Notes: a model not told the origin generated them from the sequence alone. Numbered from the stretch's first letter, positions 18,004 to 27,479 are shown. The stretch is DNA of 64,000 bases from Ga0077555 sp963761475 (GCA_963761475.1 CAVXGT010000016.1:1-64000), one strand, 5' to 3'. Numbers and translations: made by a program.

Positions 18004-19230
18004 ATGAGCCAGACGCCCAAGGGCCCCCCCGCACTTGCCGGCATCAAGGTTGTCGATCTCACCCAGTTTGAAGCCGGAACCTCGATTACCGAAACGCTTG
18101 CGTGGCTCGGCGCCGAGGTCATCAAGATCGAGAACCCCAAGGGTGGCGAGCAGGGCCGCTCCGCCTCTTCCGAGCGCAAGGACGCCGACAGCTACTATTT
18201 CATGCTCCTCAACGCCAACAAGAAGTCTGTCACGCTCAACTTGAAGGACGAGCGCGGCAAGGACATGCTGAGGAAGATGATCGCCAAGGCGGACATCTTC
18301 GCCGAGAACTTCGCGCCCGGCGTCATCGAGAAACTCGGCTTCTCCTACGAGGAAGTCGCCAAGATCAACCCGCGCATCATCTACGCAACCGTCAAAGGCT
18401 TCGCCAAGGGCAGCCCCTTCGAGAAGAACCTCGCCTTCGACATGATCGCGCAGGCGGCTGGCGGCGTCATGTCCATCACTGGCGAGCCCGACGGTCGCCC
18501 CTTGAAGCCGGGCGTCACACTCGGCGATACCGGAACCGGCCTGCACGCCGCCATCGGTGTTCTCGCAGCGCTCTTCCAGCGCACCGTCACCGGCAAGGGC
18601 CAGAAGGTCGAGGTGGCCATGCAGGATGCCATGGTCAACTACTGCCGCATCGCTTATTCGCGCCAGCTCATGACCAACAAGGCTTGCGAGCGCAACGGCA
18701 ACTCCGTGGTACTCGGCAACGCCCCTTGCGAGGTCTTCCGCTGCGCGCCGGGTGGCCACAACGACTACGTCTTCATCTACACCAGCCGCGCCACCAATGC
18801 CCATTGGGAGCGCCTGTGCGAGGTGATCGGCCGCGAGGACCTCAAGAACGATCCCAGACTTGCAACGCCGGTCAAACGCGGCGACCACGCCAAGGAGATC
18901 ACCGCCGAGATCGAGAAGTGGACCATGCAGTTCACCAAGAACGAAGCGATGGAGAAGCTCGGCTCGAAGGGCGTGCCGTGCGGCGCCGTCATGGACACCA
19001 AGGAGCTGTCCGACGATCCGACCATGCTGGCCCGCGAGATCTTCGTCGACGTCGATCACCCCGTGCGGGGCAAGGTGCGAATCCCCGGCTGGCCCGTGAA
19101 GATGACCGACAGCCACGTGCCCGTTAAGGCGAGCCCCGTGCTCGGCGCCGACACCGAGGCCATCTATGCCGAGTGGCTGGCCCTCTCCAAGGGCGACGTC
19201 GATGCCCTCAAGAAAGACGGCGTGATCTGA
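18004..19230 (+). CDS. CaiB/BaiF (class III) CoA-transferase
   Basis: A 408-residue family III CoA-transferase, moving CoA between carboxylic acids through an aspartyl anhydride. The catalytic Asp aligns with the formyl-CoA transferase Asp in LGDTGTGLHAAIG (Asp175). VVDLTQFEAGTSITETLAWLGAEVIKIE at the N-terminus and MQDAMVNYCR are also characteristic. The Gly-rich lid (GGGGQ) known from oxalate Frc enzymes is not evident; the matching region reads APGGHNDYVF, so oxalate specificity should not be assumed. The next gene, an oxalyl-CoA-decarboxylase/2-hydroxyacyl-CoA-lyase-like ThDP enzyme, suggests that the product acyl-CoA is cleaved to release formyl-CoA or CO2. A gap of about 695 bases separates them. 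Confidence 0.9.
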   Translation: MSQTPKGPPALAGIKVVDLTQFEAGTSITETLAWLGAEVIKIENPKGGEQGRSASSERKDADSYYFMLLNANKKSVTLNLKDERGKDMLRKMIAKADIFAENFAPGVIEKLGFSYEEVAKINPRIIYATVKGFAKGSPFEKNLAFDMIAQAAGGVMSITGEPDGRPLKPGVTLGDTGTGLHAAIGVLAALFQRTVTGKGQKVEVAMQDAMVNYCRIAYSRQLMTNKACERNGNSVVLGNAPCEVFRCAPGGHNDYVFIYTSRATNAHWERLCEVIGREDLKNDPRLATPVKRGDHAKEITAEIEKWTMQFTKNEAMEKLGSKGVPCGAVMDTKELSDDPTMLAREIFVDVDHPVRGKVRIPGWPVKMTDSHVPVKASPVLGADTEAIYAEWLALSKGDVDALKKDGVI

Positions 19231-19925
19231 TCCGCCCCATCCCGGCAGGCGGAGGCTCCGGCTTCCGCCTAGCACTTGCGCCTCCGTCGCAATTACTGCG
19301 CCGGAGTTGTCCGCCGTCGGGCGCGTAAGATACAGGCACAGGGCGGCATGGACCGCTCAGTCCTCTTAGCAGTGCGCTCCGTGCCGCCCTGCGGCATCTC
19401 ACTCCCTCGGCTGGGCCTTCCGGCAGCATCGGCACCGCGCACCGACGACGCCAGCCTCCAGATCGGACGCGCCTGCAGGCACCGCCGACAGGGATCCGGC
19501 GCCAGCTTCCCCGATGCCGCCGTCATGATCGGCGACGGTCGTCGGAAGCCAGCAAGGCCACGAGCCGCGTCACGTGCTCTTGCCTGGCCTCGGCGGGGCA
19601 GCGTGCGACTTGGAGTTCGTGCCATCGCCGCCCGAAGCCCGCAGAGCTCACGTGCCCGTCCTGCTTGCGCAGCGATTGGACCCACTATGGCCGCACCCGG
19701 CGACACCGGGGATAACTTTCCCACAAAGGCCGGTTCGCCCGCCCATCGAACCGCCTCCACCCGCCGCCTGCCTCCGCCACCCCACCGAGCCCCTGGTCAG
19801 ACCGCCGCTCCCGCGCGTAGGATAAGACAACACGGGGCGGCCGCTCCCGCCGCGCACCCGAGCCAAAGAGTCCTGGTCCCACAGGACCGCTCACCCACGG
19901 CAATCCAACGAGAGGAACGCAACCC
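19231..19925. other. Intergenic region between CoA-transferase and ThDP-enzyme genes
   Basis: Nearly 700 GC-rich bases. Frames are open on both strands but none has a family-like sequence or good start. An imperfect hairpin at about 19246-19273 (AGGCGGA/TCCGCCT) may terminate the CoA-transferase transcript. A second small hairpin (GTCCTG/CAGGAC near 19869-19887) lies before the next gene, followed by the ribosome binding site GAGAGGA. Part of this probably holds a promoter. Confidence 0.45.
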
Positions 19926-21587
19926 ATGGCCATCGGCTCCGACATCGTCGCCAAGGCGCTGAAACACGAGGGCGTCAACGACTTCTTCTACATTATGGGC
20001 GGACCCATGCTCGCGGTCGAGAAGGCCTGTCTCAACGAGGGCTTGCGCGGCATCGACGTGCGCCACGAGCAGGCAGCCGCCATGGCGGGTTTCGCCTACG
20101 CCCGTCTCCTCAACAAGCCGGGCGTCTGCATGGCCGCCTCAGGGCCCGCCACGACCAACCTCGTCACCGGCGTTGCCCATGCCTGGGCCGACTGCACACC
20201 GATCGTCGCGCTGGGCGGTGCCGCCCCCGTCTCCACCTGGCATCGCGGCGCCTTCCAGGACACCGACCAGCTCGCCATCTTCAAGCCCATCACCAAGTGG
20301 GCCGACCGCGTCCACAACGCCAAGCGCATCCCCGAACTCATCCACCTCGCCATCGCCCAGGCCATGACCGGCCGCACCGGGCCCACCTACCTGGATCTGC
20401 CTGGCGACATCCTCTACCAGGAGATCGACGAGAAGACGGTCGAATATCCCGATCCCTTCGACTACGCCAAGCGCGCCCGCCCTGCGATCGCCGCCAATGA
20501 CGTCAAGGCCATCGTCGACCTGATGGCGTCCGCCAAGCAGCCGGTTCTGGTGACGGGCTCCGGCGTGCAGTGGTCACAGGCCGACAAGGAGATGCTGGCC
20601 TTCGTCGAGGCCGCCGGCATTCCCTTCTACACCACGCCCCAGGGCCGTGGCGTCATCCCCGAGGACCACAAGTATTCCTACCTTACGTCGCGCGCTGCGG
20701 CCTTCCGCGACGCCGACCTGATCCTCGTCGTCGGCACCCGCATGAACTACGTCATCGGCAACGCCGCCCCGCCGCGTTGGAACGCTGCCGCCAAGGTCGT
20801 GCGCATCGACATCGACCCCGTCGAGATCGCCTCCGCACCGCGCAAGCTCGACGTCGGTGTTGTCGCCGACGCCAAGATCGCCTTCGGCCAAATCACCGAC
20901 GCCATCAAGGGCAAGGTGACGCCGGCCACCTACGACGCCTGGCGCGAGCGCCTCAGGGCCCGCAACGTGCAGAAGCTGGCCGAGGCCGAGCAGACGCTTT
21001 CCAACAACTCTTCGCCGATCCACCCACTGCGCCTGTGTAAGGAGGTCCGCGATATCCTCGACCGCGATGCCGTGCTCTGCGTCGATGGCCAGGAGACGCT
21101 CAACTTCGCGCGTCAGGCGATCCCCCAGTACACCGCCCGCCACCGCATCAACTCTGGCGCCTACGGTACCATGGGCGTCGGCATGCCCTTCGGCCTCGGC
21201 GCCAAGGCCGCCTGCCCCGACAAGCAGGTCGTGGTGCTCCACGGCGATGGCTCCTGGGGCATGAACTCGATGGAGTTCGACACCTGCATGCGCCACGGTC
21301 TGCCGGTCCTCGTCGTCATCTCGCAGAACGGCGGCTGGACCGGCGATCCCGACAAGAACGATCCCGTCAAGTCGAAGCCGGGACGTGAGCTTGGCTACCC
21401 CCGCTATGACAAGTTCGCCGAGTGCTTCGGCGGCCACGGCGAGTATGTCGAGAAGCCCGAGGACATCGCACCGGCGCTCGAGCGCGCCAAGAAGGCCGTC
21501 GCCTCAGGCAAGTCGGCGATCGTCTGCGTCGTCACCGACTGGCAGGCCCGCGCCACAACCACCGCCTTCACGCGCTACGCCACCTGA
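19926..21587 (+). CDS. ThDP-dependent enzyme, oxalyl-CoA decarboxylase / 2-hydroxyacyl-CoA lyase-like
   Basis: A 553-residue enzyme of the acetolactate-synthase/oxalyl-CoA-decarboxylase superfamily. The cofactor-activating Glu is in DVRHEQAAAMAGFAYAR (Glu48). The ThDP/Mg motif begins GDGSWGMNSMEF and ends QNGGW. SGPATTNLVTGVAHAWADC and MGVGMPFGLGA match the family. The C-terminal half, with YDKFAECFGGHGEYVEKPEDI, is closer to oxalyl-CoA decarboxylase and 2-hydroxyacyl-CoA lyase than to true acetolactate synthases. With the CoA-transferase upstream, the likely reaction is decarboxylation of oxalyl-CoA or cleavage of a 2-hydroxyacyl-CoA to an aldehyde and formyl-CoA. Many automatic annotations would call this acetolactate synthase; no small subunit is near. 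Confidence 0.88.
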   Translation: MAIGSDIVAKALKHEGVNDFFYIMGGPMLAVEKACLNEGLRGIDVRHEQAAAMAGFAYARLLNKPGVCMAASGPATTNLVTGVAHAWADCTPIVALGGAAPVSTWHRGAFQDTDQLAIFKPITKWADRVHNAKRIPELIHLAIAQAMTGRTGPTYLDLPGDILYQEIDEKTVEYPDPFDYAKRARPAIAANDVKAIVDLMASAKQPVLVTGSGVQWSQADKEMLAFVEAAGIPFYTTPQGRGVIPEDHKYSYLTSRAAAFRDADLILVVGTRMNYVIGNAAPPRWNAAAKVVRIDIDPVEIASAPRKLDVGVVADAKIAFGQITDAIKGKVTPATYDAWRERLRARNVQKLAEAEQTLSNNSSPIHPLRLCKEVRDILDRDAVLCVDGQETLNFARQAIPQYTARHRINSGAYGTMGVGMPFGLGAKAACPDKQVVVLHGDGSWGMNSMEFDTCMRHGLPVLVVISQNGGWTGDPDKNDPVKSKPGRELGYPRYDKFAECFGGHGEYVEKPEDIAPALERAKKAVASGKSAIVCVVTDWQARATTTAFTRYAT

Positions 21588-21629
21588 GGCGGATCGTACG
21601 CGCCAGACATCGTCAGGCAGGCAGCGACA

Positions 21630-21655
21630 CAGGAAGGGCCTTCGGGCCCTTCCTG
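21630..21655 (+). terminator. Terminator hairpin after the ThDP-enzyme gene
   Basis: A perfect stem, CAGGAAGGGCC pairing with GGCCCTTCCTG around a TTCG tetraloop, begins 43 bases after the stop and is followed by a short T-rich stretch. Confidence 0.75.
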
Positions 21656-21804
21656 CATTTGGGTGTCCTGTAATCGCGCGCCTGCCCGCATCACCTCTCC
21701 CGGTTGCAGACTTGGTGTGGCGAGATGTCCGCAGGTCCCTTTGCAGCCCACGCAGCAAGTTTGACCCCGACGGTCGAACCATCACACGCGCGGCAGATCA
21801 CGTT

Positions 21805-22263
21805 TCACCTGAGATAAGGGCACAAACGCTCTTCGCCGCCGTACGTCACGTAGGTGCCCGTATCAACCCGGAACGACCTGAAGCGCGAGGCGCACCGCGC
21901 GACTGCATCGGCGTCGTAGGAGGGCCGCGCTCGCTCGACCACCCGCGGCCGCGTGTAATAAACGGTGTCGCGCGGCGCCCCGTAATAGTAGCTGCGATAC
22001 CGGTAGGGTCCGGGATAGCGATAACCGTAGCTATAGCCGTAGCGCGGCCGGTAGGAGTGCCGCCCATAATAGCCGCGGTAGGGCCGTCCGTAGGAGAACC
22101 CGAAATAGACGCCCTGCGTCTTGGCGACCAGGGACTGTGGCGTACCGACTGCGCCAGGCACGAAGCCCGGTGCGGCTGCCGCAGGTGCTTGTCCAAACGT
22201 CAGCGCTGCCGCAAGCGCCAACGCGCCCGTCGCACCGCCTTGCATTGAGATCGACCGGATCAT
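21805..22263 (-). CDS. Secreted BA14K-like protein with Tyr/Gly/Arg-rich middle
   Basis: A 152-residue protein with a signal peptide (ALALAAALTFGQAPAAA). Its central region, residues about 50-100, is very rich in Tyr, Gly and Arg with repeated YGY/RYRSYYYG patterns. The C-terminus, ARCASRFRSFRVDTGTYVT, resembles the BA14K domain seen in Brucella and other Rhizobiales (two Cys, FRS-x-D-x-x-TGTY). BA14K was described as an immunoreactive, lectin-like protein; its physiological role is unclear. It is likely exported to the periplasm or cell surface. It lies between the ThDP enzyme and the betaine transporter and is transcribed away from the former. Confidence 0.75.
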   Translation of the reverse strand: MIRSISMQGGATGALALAAALTFGQAPAAAAPGFVPGAVGTPQSLVAKTQGVYFGFSYGRPYRGYYGRHSYRPRYGYSYGYRYPGPYRYRSYYYGAPRDTVYYTRPRVVERARPSYDADAVARCASRFRSFRVDTGTYVTYGGEERLCPYLR

Positions 22264-22376
22264 GTGCCCACCTCGCTGGCTCGTGTTTCCCGACGCAATG
22301 TCGGCAGTGCCGGAGCTTCCAGCCAGCTATGGCAAAAATACGGCCGCAGCCTCGGGCCATGCGCGCGGCGCAGGCC

Positions 22377-23589
22377 TCACCGCGCCACTCCCTCCTCGCC
22401 CTCGGCGGGCCGCGCCAGCATCGCGCCGACGTCCTGCTGCGCCACCACTCCCTTGAGCCGCCCCTTGTCGTCCACGACTGCCACCGGCGCCGGCGCATCG
22501 AGCAGCAACGGCAACGCCTCCTCGATCGCCTGCTCGACACTCACCGAGCCCAGGTCTTCGGCGATCTCCGCCAAAGTCTGATTCTCGCCGGGCGCATCAT
22601 TGGCAGCGTTGAGCGCCTCTTGCGTGACGACCCCGGCAAACCGCCCGTCCTCGATCACATAACCGTAGGCCGCCCCGGCTCTTGCCATCTCCGCCAACGC
22701 CGCATCCAGCGACTGACTGGTCAACCGCAGCTCCGGCGGCTTCATCAGGGCTTCGACAGTCAGCGCCCGCGCCCGGTTCACGTCCCGCACGAACGCCCGG
22801 ACGTAGTCGTCCGCCGGCCTCAGCAGAATGTCGGCGGGCGTCCCGACCTGCGCCAGTTCGCCGTCCTTCAGGATCGCGATCCGGTCGCCGATCCGCAGCG
22901 CCTCGTCGAGGTCGTGGGTGATGAAGACGATGGTCTTGCCGGTCGCCTCCTGCAGCTGCGACCAGCTCGTCCTGCAGTTGCGACCGGATCAGCGGGTCGA
23001 GCGCCGAGAACGCCTCGTCCATCAGCACGATCTCGGTATCGGCCGCCAGCGCGCGCGCAAGACCGACCCGCTGCTGCATGCCGCCGGAGAGTTGCGCCGG
23101 ATACTGGTCCTCGTAGCCCTTGAGCCCGACCCGTTCGATCCATTCCGCCGCCCGTTGCCTGCCGCTCCGCCGACCCGGCACGCCGCGCACCTCCAGCCCA
23201 TAGGCCACGTTGTCCAGCACGGTCCGGTGCGGCATCAGACCGAAGCGCTGGAACACCATCGCGATCTTCTCGCGGCGCAACGCTCAGCAGCCCCGCCGTA
23301 TCGAGCCCCAGCACATCCTCGCCGTCGATCAGCACCTCGCCCCGCCGTCGGCTCGATCAGCCGGTTGATGTGGCGCACCAGCGTCGACTTGCCCGAGCCC
23401 GACAGCCCCATGATCACGAAGATCTCGCCCTGCTCGATGTCGAGAGCTGACATCGCGGATGCCGACGGTGTGCCCGGTCGTCTCCGAGCAACTCCTGCTT
23501 CGACAGCCCCGCTTCGAGCTTCTCCAGCGCACCGCTTCGGATCCGGGCCGAAGATGGTCGTGCACGTTGCGGATCTCGATCAGCGCCAT
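22377..23589 (-). pseudogene. proV: ABC transporter ATP-binding protein with CBS pair (ProV/OpuAA-type), multiply frameshifted
   Basis: Read across frames this is a betaine-importer ATPase: MALIEIRNV at the start, ALEKLEAGLSKQELL, Walker A GLSGSGKST, QRFGLMPHRTV, signature LSGGMQQRV, Walker B IVLMDEAFSALDP. A C-terminal CBS pair follows (LGSVSVEQAIEEALPLLLDA near the end). It would power uptake of glycine betaine, choline or a related quaternary amine. About six frame changes are needed, near 23545, 23490, 23453, 23340, 23280 and 22960. Every conserved motif is still present and no substitution stop is evident. This suggests dense base-call indels, or very recent inactivation. The start overlaps closely with the permease end. 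Confidence 0.75.
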
Positions 23590-23595
23590 GTCGCG

Positions 23596-24469
23596 TCAGT
23601 GCTCCCTGCGCCCGATAGGCCTGCAGGCGATTGCCGTAAGCTCTGCGTGATCCGGTCGATGATGATCGCCAGCAGCACGATGCACGATGCCGCCGACGAC
23701 GCCCTCGCCGGAATCGTTGCGCTGCAGCCCGAGCAGCACCGTCTCGCCGACGCCCCGCGCGCCGATCATCGAGGCGATCACCACCATCGCCAGCGCCATC
23801 ATCGTCGTCTGGTTGAGGCCCTGCATGATCGACGGCAGCGACAGCGGAATCTGCACGCCGAACAGCAACTGCCGCCGGGTCGCGCCGAACGCCCGGCTCG
23901 CCTCGATCACCTCGCCGTCGACCTGGCGGATGCCGAGATCGGTCAGCCGGATCAGCGGCGGCGTCGCATAGACCACGGTCGCCAGGATCGCCGGCACCTT
24001 GCCGAGCCCGAACAGCATCGCCGCCGGGATCAGGTAGACGAAGCTCGGGATCGTCTGCATCAGGTCGAGCACCGGCGAGATCGATGCCGCGCGCCGTGTC
24101 CGAACGCGCCGACACGATACCGAGCGGCAACCCGATCAGCACCGACACGATCACCGACACCAGGATGATCGCCACCGTCTGCATGGCCTGCTCCCACAGG
24201 TCGAATGCCCCGATCAACCAGATGCAGAACACCATCGCCACCGCCAGCAGCCACCGACGCCCTGCCGCGTAGGCAATCACACCGACCGCCACCAGGATCA
24301 CGACTGGCGACGCGCCCCGCAGCACGTTCTCGATCGCCACCAGCAGCGTCAGCAAGCCATTCGAGAAGGCCTCGAACGCATTGCCGTAGGTCACGACGAG
24401 ATAGTCCACCAGCCAATTGGCGGCGTTCTTCACCGGCGTGCGGAAATCGGGAAAAATGTCGATCGCCAT
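23596..24469 (-). pseudogene. proW: ABC transporter permease (ProW/OpuAB-type), frameshifted
   Basis: The N-terminal half (24469 down to about 24090) has several membrane helices with IAYAAGRRWLLAVAMVF and SVIVSVLIGLPLGIVSA. The second half, in another frame, has MQTIPSFVYLIPAAMLFGLGKVPA and the ABC-permease EAA-type loop EASRAFGATRRQLLFGVQIP. The C-terminus (ITQSYGNRLQAYR) is split over further frames. Frame changes lie near 24085, 23700 and 23640. It forms the membrane channel of the betaine-type importer with the ATPase downstream and the binding protein upstream. Content is complete apart from the shifts. Confidence 0.75.
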
Positions 24470-24604
24470 ACCGCACCTTTGTCAGACGGCAGTCCGGCCG
24501 CCAACGCAGTCCCCAAACCACCAAACACCACTCCGAAGACGCGACGGCCGGGCCACCTGGGCACCGGCCATCGCTCCACCACATGTGACAGCAGCCGCGC
24601 AGGC

Positions 24605-25642
24605 TTAGCCTTTGGCCAGCGCCGCCTTGACGTTCCTGGCGACGTCCTCAGGCACCCATTTGGTCCACAGCGCTTCGTTGGTCTTGAGGAAATGCTCGGC
24701 GGCATCCGGCGCCTTGCCACCCGTCGCCTGCATGTAGGCAAGCGCATCCGACACGATCTGGCCGGTCGTCGAATACTTCTCGAGGAAGCTCTTCAGCTTG
24801 GGCGCCTTCTTCAGGAAGTCCGTCCGCGCACCGATCTCCACCTTGACGATCGGATACGCTGTCGCCTCCTTGGCCTTCGCCGGGTCTTTCAGCGCCTGCA
24901 GCGCCTTCCACTTCGCATCATCGAAGGCCGGCTCCTCGAGTTGCACGAGGTCCTTGCCGATCTTGCCGAGCAGCCACGTCGGGCCCCAGTAGTAGAACAG
25001 GATCGGCTTCTTGCGCTTGATCGCCGATTCGGCCGCCGCCGACAGCGCCGCCCCCGTGCCCGGCCGGAAATTCGTGTAGTGCTCGAGCAGGCCGTAGGCA
25101 TGCAGCTTCTTGGTGTTGGTCACCTCGCACTGCCAGCCGGCGATGCAGTTGTAGAAGCGCCCTTTCGACGGCTCCTCCGGGTCCTTGAACACCGCCTTGA
25201 ACTTGGGCAGGTCCTTGACCGACTTCAGCCCCTTGGCCGGCGCGCTATCGCCCTCGACCACGTAGCGCGGCACGTACCAGGCCTGCACCGCATCGGGGAA
25301 GTTCACGCCGAGCGAGGCGAGGGTGCCGTCCTTCAAGCCCTTGGTCCACGTCGGCGGGCTGTTTCCGGGCCAGACCTCCATCATCACCTGGATGTCGCCG
25401 CGCGCCAGCCCGGCGTGCAGCGGGATCGTCGAGCCCGGGATCTGGTCCACCTCGCAACCGTAGCCATGCTTGAAGATGTACTGGGCAACGGCGGTGTGGA
25501 ACGCGTTGGAATCCCAATCCAACCCGGCGAATACGACCTTCTTGTCGACCTCGCATTTGGGCGCCTCGGCCATGCTGGGTCCCACCCAGGAAACGGCAAT
25601 ACAAAGCCCTGCCGCAAGGCCTGCGGCGGCACGCACCATCAT
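24605..25642 (-). CDS. Quaternary-amine (betaine/choline-type) ABC transporter substrate-binding protein
   Basis: A 345-residue periplasmic binding protein of the OpuAC family. A signal peptide (AAAGLAAGLCIAVSW) ends near residue 27. The mature domain has VFAGLDWDSNAFHTAVAQ, QVMMEVWPGNSPPTW and PILFYYWGPTWLLGK, with the aromatic residues expected for a cation-pi cage around a quaternary ammonium group. ATG 25642 is chosen because AAGGAG lies 6 bases before it; the frame is open to 25702. Unlike the two genes downstream, this one is intact. The exact ligand (glycine betaine, proline betaine or choline) cannot be decided by eye. Confidence 0.9.
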   Translation of the reverse strand: MMVRAAAGLAAGLCIAVSWVGPSMAEAPKCEVDKKVVFAGLDWDSNAFHTAVAQYIFKHGYGCEVDQIPGSTIPLHAGLARGDIQVMMEVWPGNSPPTWTKGLKDGTLASLGVNFPDAVQAWYVPRYVVEGDSAPAKGLKSVKDLPKFKAVFKDPEEPSKGRFYNCIAGWQCEVTNTKKLHAYGLLEHYTNFRPGTGAALSAAAESAIKRKKPILFYYWGPTWLLGKIGKDLVQLEEPAFDDAKWKALQALKDPAKAKEATAYPIVKVEIGARTDFLKKAPKLKSFLEKYSTTGQIVSDALAYMQATGGKAPDAAEHFLKTNEALWTKWVPEDVARNVKAALAKG

Positions 25643-26051
25643 GTGTAGCTCCTTCATTTCTGCTGGATCGGAGACAAAAAGCCTCCATCTCTCAGATTTC
25701 ACCTAGTCATTAAATGAGTAGGCCCTGATATCAGCCTGTCTATCCGCCCAGACACTCGATCTTGAGCGCAAATCAACGACAATCCGACAATCCATCGCAG
25801 CCACCGAGAGCCGCAATTACATCACCAATACGGACCATCAACCTAAGCGTTACGGGCAGTCCTAACCACTATGACCGGTCGAGTTCAAATCACCGGTCGG
25901 CATGTTGCAACCTATTCAGTCTCTAGACTACTTAACTCCCAACGATTATTGCCAATTTCCGCCCGACCTAGTGACCGAAACCAGCCTTCGCGCCTCAACT
26001 GACCCAGCCGAATTCCCGAAAAACACGCTGATTTGGGCTTAAGCCGCGAGC
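25643..26051. other. AT-richer divergent region between transporter and TadG-like genes
   Basis: About 400 bases with lower GC than the surroundings and no coding frame. It must hold the promoters for the leftward transporter operon and the rightward TadG-like gene. I see no single convincing -35/-10 pair. Confidence 0.4.
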
Positions 26052-26089
26052 AATCGGCAACATTAATAGAACCCTAAAGGTTGCCGATT
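26052..26089 (+). promoter_or_regulatory. 10-bp inverted repeat upstream of the TadG-like gene
   Basis: AATCGGCAAC (26052-26061) and GTTGCCGATT (26080-26089) are perfect inverse complements separated by 18 AT-rich bases, 41 bases before the ATG at 26131. This may be an operator or a leader hairpin. Confidence 0.5.
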
Positions 26090-26130
26090 ACTCTGTAGTC
26101 ACACCAAACCAGCAGGACCGACGCGCCCTC

Positions 26131-27378
26131 ATGCTCCGCCGAACCTTCTTCCGTGACACCCGTGGCACCATCGCCATGATCTTCGCACTGTCGATCATGG
26201 CCATCATCGGCACCGTCGGCTTGGCGATCGATGGAGCGCGGGTCTACGGCGTCGGCGCCAAACTCACAGCCGCCCTCGACGCGGCCGCCCTCGTAGCCGC
26301 CAAACGGCTCAACGAAGAGGGCATCAGCGACGCCGAGGTCCAGCGCGTAGCCCTGAACTTCTTCAACGCCAACATGGCCGCCATGGGCGCCGCCCCGCTT
26401 GACATCACGAGTTTCCACGCCGTCCCCGACCGTGCCAACTCCTCCGTTACGATCAATGTCTCCACCAGCATTCCCACCACCTTCGGCCAGGTTCTGAAAA
26501 TCCCGACCTTCGACTTCGGCAAATCCGCAACCGTCGTCTACAAGATGAAAAAGATCGAGTTGGCGCTGGTGCTCGACATCACCGGATCTATGTCCGGTTC
26601 CAAGCTCGCCGAAATGAAAACCGCAGCCCGGAACGTCATCGACACGATTTTCGCGACCAATCCTCTGATCGGCCAGGTCCGGGTCTCGATCGTCCCCTAC
26701 TCCGCCTCTGTCAATGTCGGGCCCTACGCAGCTCTCGTCAGCAATGGTCAAAGTGCCGACGGCTGCGTCGTCGAGCGCACCGGCGCGGAGGCCGCTACCG
26801 ACTCACCCCCGGCTAACGGCGCCTACTTCAACGTCATCAACGCGCCCCAGCCTGGCTTCTTCCAGACCTGCCCGAGCGACGCCATACAGCCGCTGAGCTA
26901 TAATGCCTCGGCCTTGCGTTCCGCGATCGATAGCCTTGGCACCTCGGGCGGCACCGCCGGCCATATCGGCACGGCTTGGGGTTGGTACACCCTCTCACCC
27001 AATTGGAACGGCGTGTGGCCCGCAGCTTCGTTGCCCAACCCGCATACCGATGCCAACACCGTCAAATCCATACTCATCATGACGGACGGCTTGTTCAACA
27101 CGTCTTTCACATCCCTCGGCACTGCCCATCCGAGCGATCCAGCCACCCAGATCGAAGAATCCTACACTCAGTTCCAAAACCTGTGCTCAGCCATGAAAAC
27201 CAAGGGCATCTCGATCTACACCGTCGGCTTCGACCTGACGGACGTGCGCGCCAGCAACGAATTGCAGGCCTGCGCCAACGCCCCCTCGCAGTTTTTTCTG
27301 GCATCCAATGGCGATCAGCTTCGGCAGGCTTTCGCAGCCGTCACCGCCCACCTGTTGAGCCTGCGCGTCACCCAATAA
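26131..27378 (+). CDS. TadG-like pilus-assembly protein with von Willebrand A domain
   Basis: A 415-residue protein. The N-terminus is the TadE/TadG hallmark, FRDTRGTIAMIFALSIMAIIG, a single membrane helix preceded by an RGT motif, followed by AIDGARVYGVGAKLTAALDAAAL. From residue about 145 there is a VWA domain with the metal-site motif LDITGSMSGSKL and later SILIMTDG. TadG proteins are pilus-associated or surface adhesion proteins of the Tad (tight adherence) system, but no other tad gene is present nearby. An 8-bp inverted repeat (27379-27386 with 27457-27464) spans the short gap to the converging prs gene. Function beyond surface/pilus association is inferred. Confidence 0.85.
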   Translation: MLRRTFFRDTRGTIAMIFALSIMAIIGTVGLAIDGARVYGVGAKLTAALDAAALVAAKRLNEEGISDAEVQRVALNFFNANMAAMGAAPLDITSFHAVPDRANSSVTINVSTSIPTTFGQVLKIPTFDFGKSATVVYKMKKIELALVLDITGSMSGSKLAEMKTAARNVIDTIFATNPLIGQVRVSIVPYSASVNVGPYAALVSNGQSADGCVVERTGAEAATDSPPANGAYFNVINAPQPGFFQTCPSDAIQPLSYNASALRSAIDSLGTSGGTAGHIGTAWGWYTLSPNWNGVWPAASLPNPHTDANTVKSILIMTDGLFNTSFTSLGTAHPSDPATQIEESYTQFQNLCSAMKTKGISIYTVGFDLTDVRASNELQACANAPSQFFLASNGDQLRQAFAAVTAHLLSLRVTQ

Positions 27379-27479
27379 CGCCAGTCGCCCCACGCGTCGG
27401 TGGTGCGCTTACGCCGAGGTTCATCCCATTTCGGTGTGACGGGGACGGGAAGGTATGACTGGCGCTGCCGCCTCAGCCC

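Noticed and set aside
19231..19925. Possible gene in the GC-rich gap before the ThDP enzyme
   Set aside because: Frames on both strands lack good starts, ribosome binding sites and recognisable sequence.
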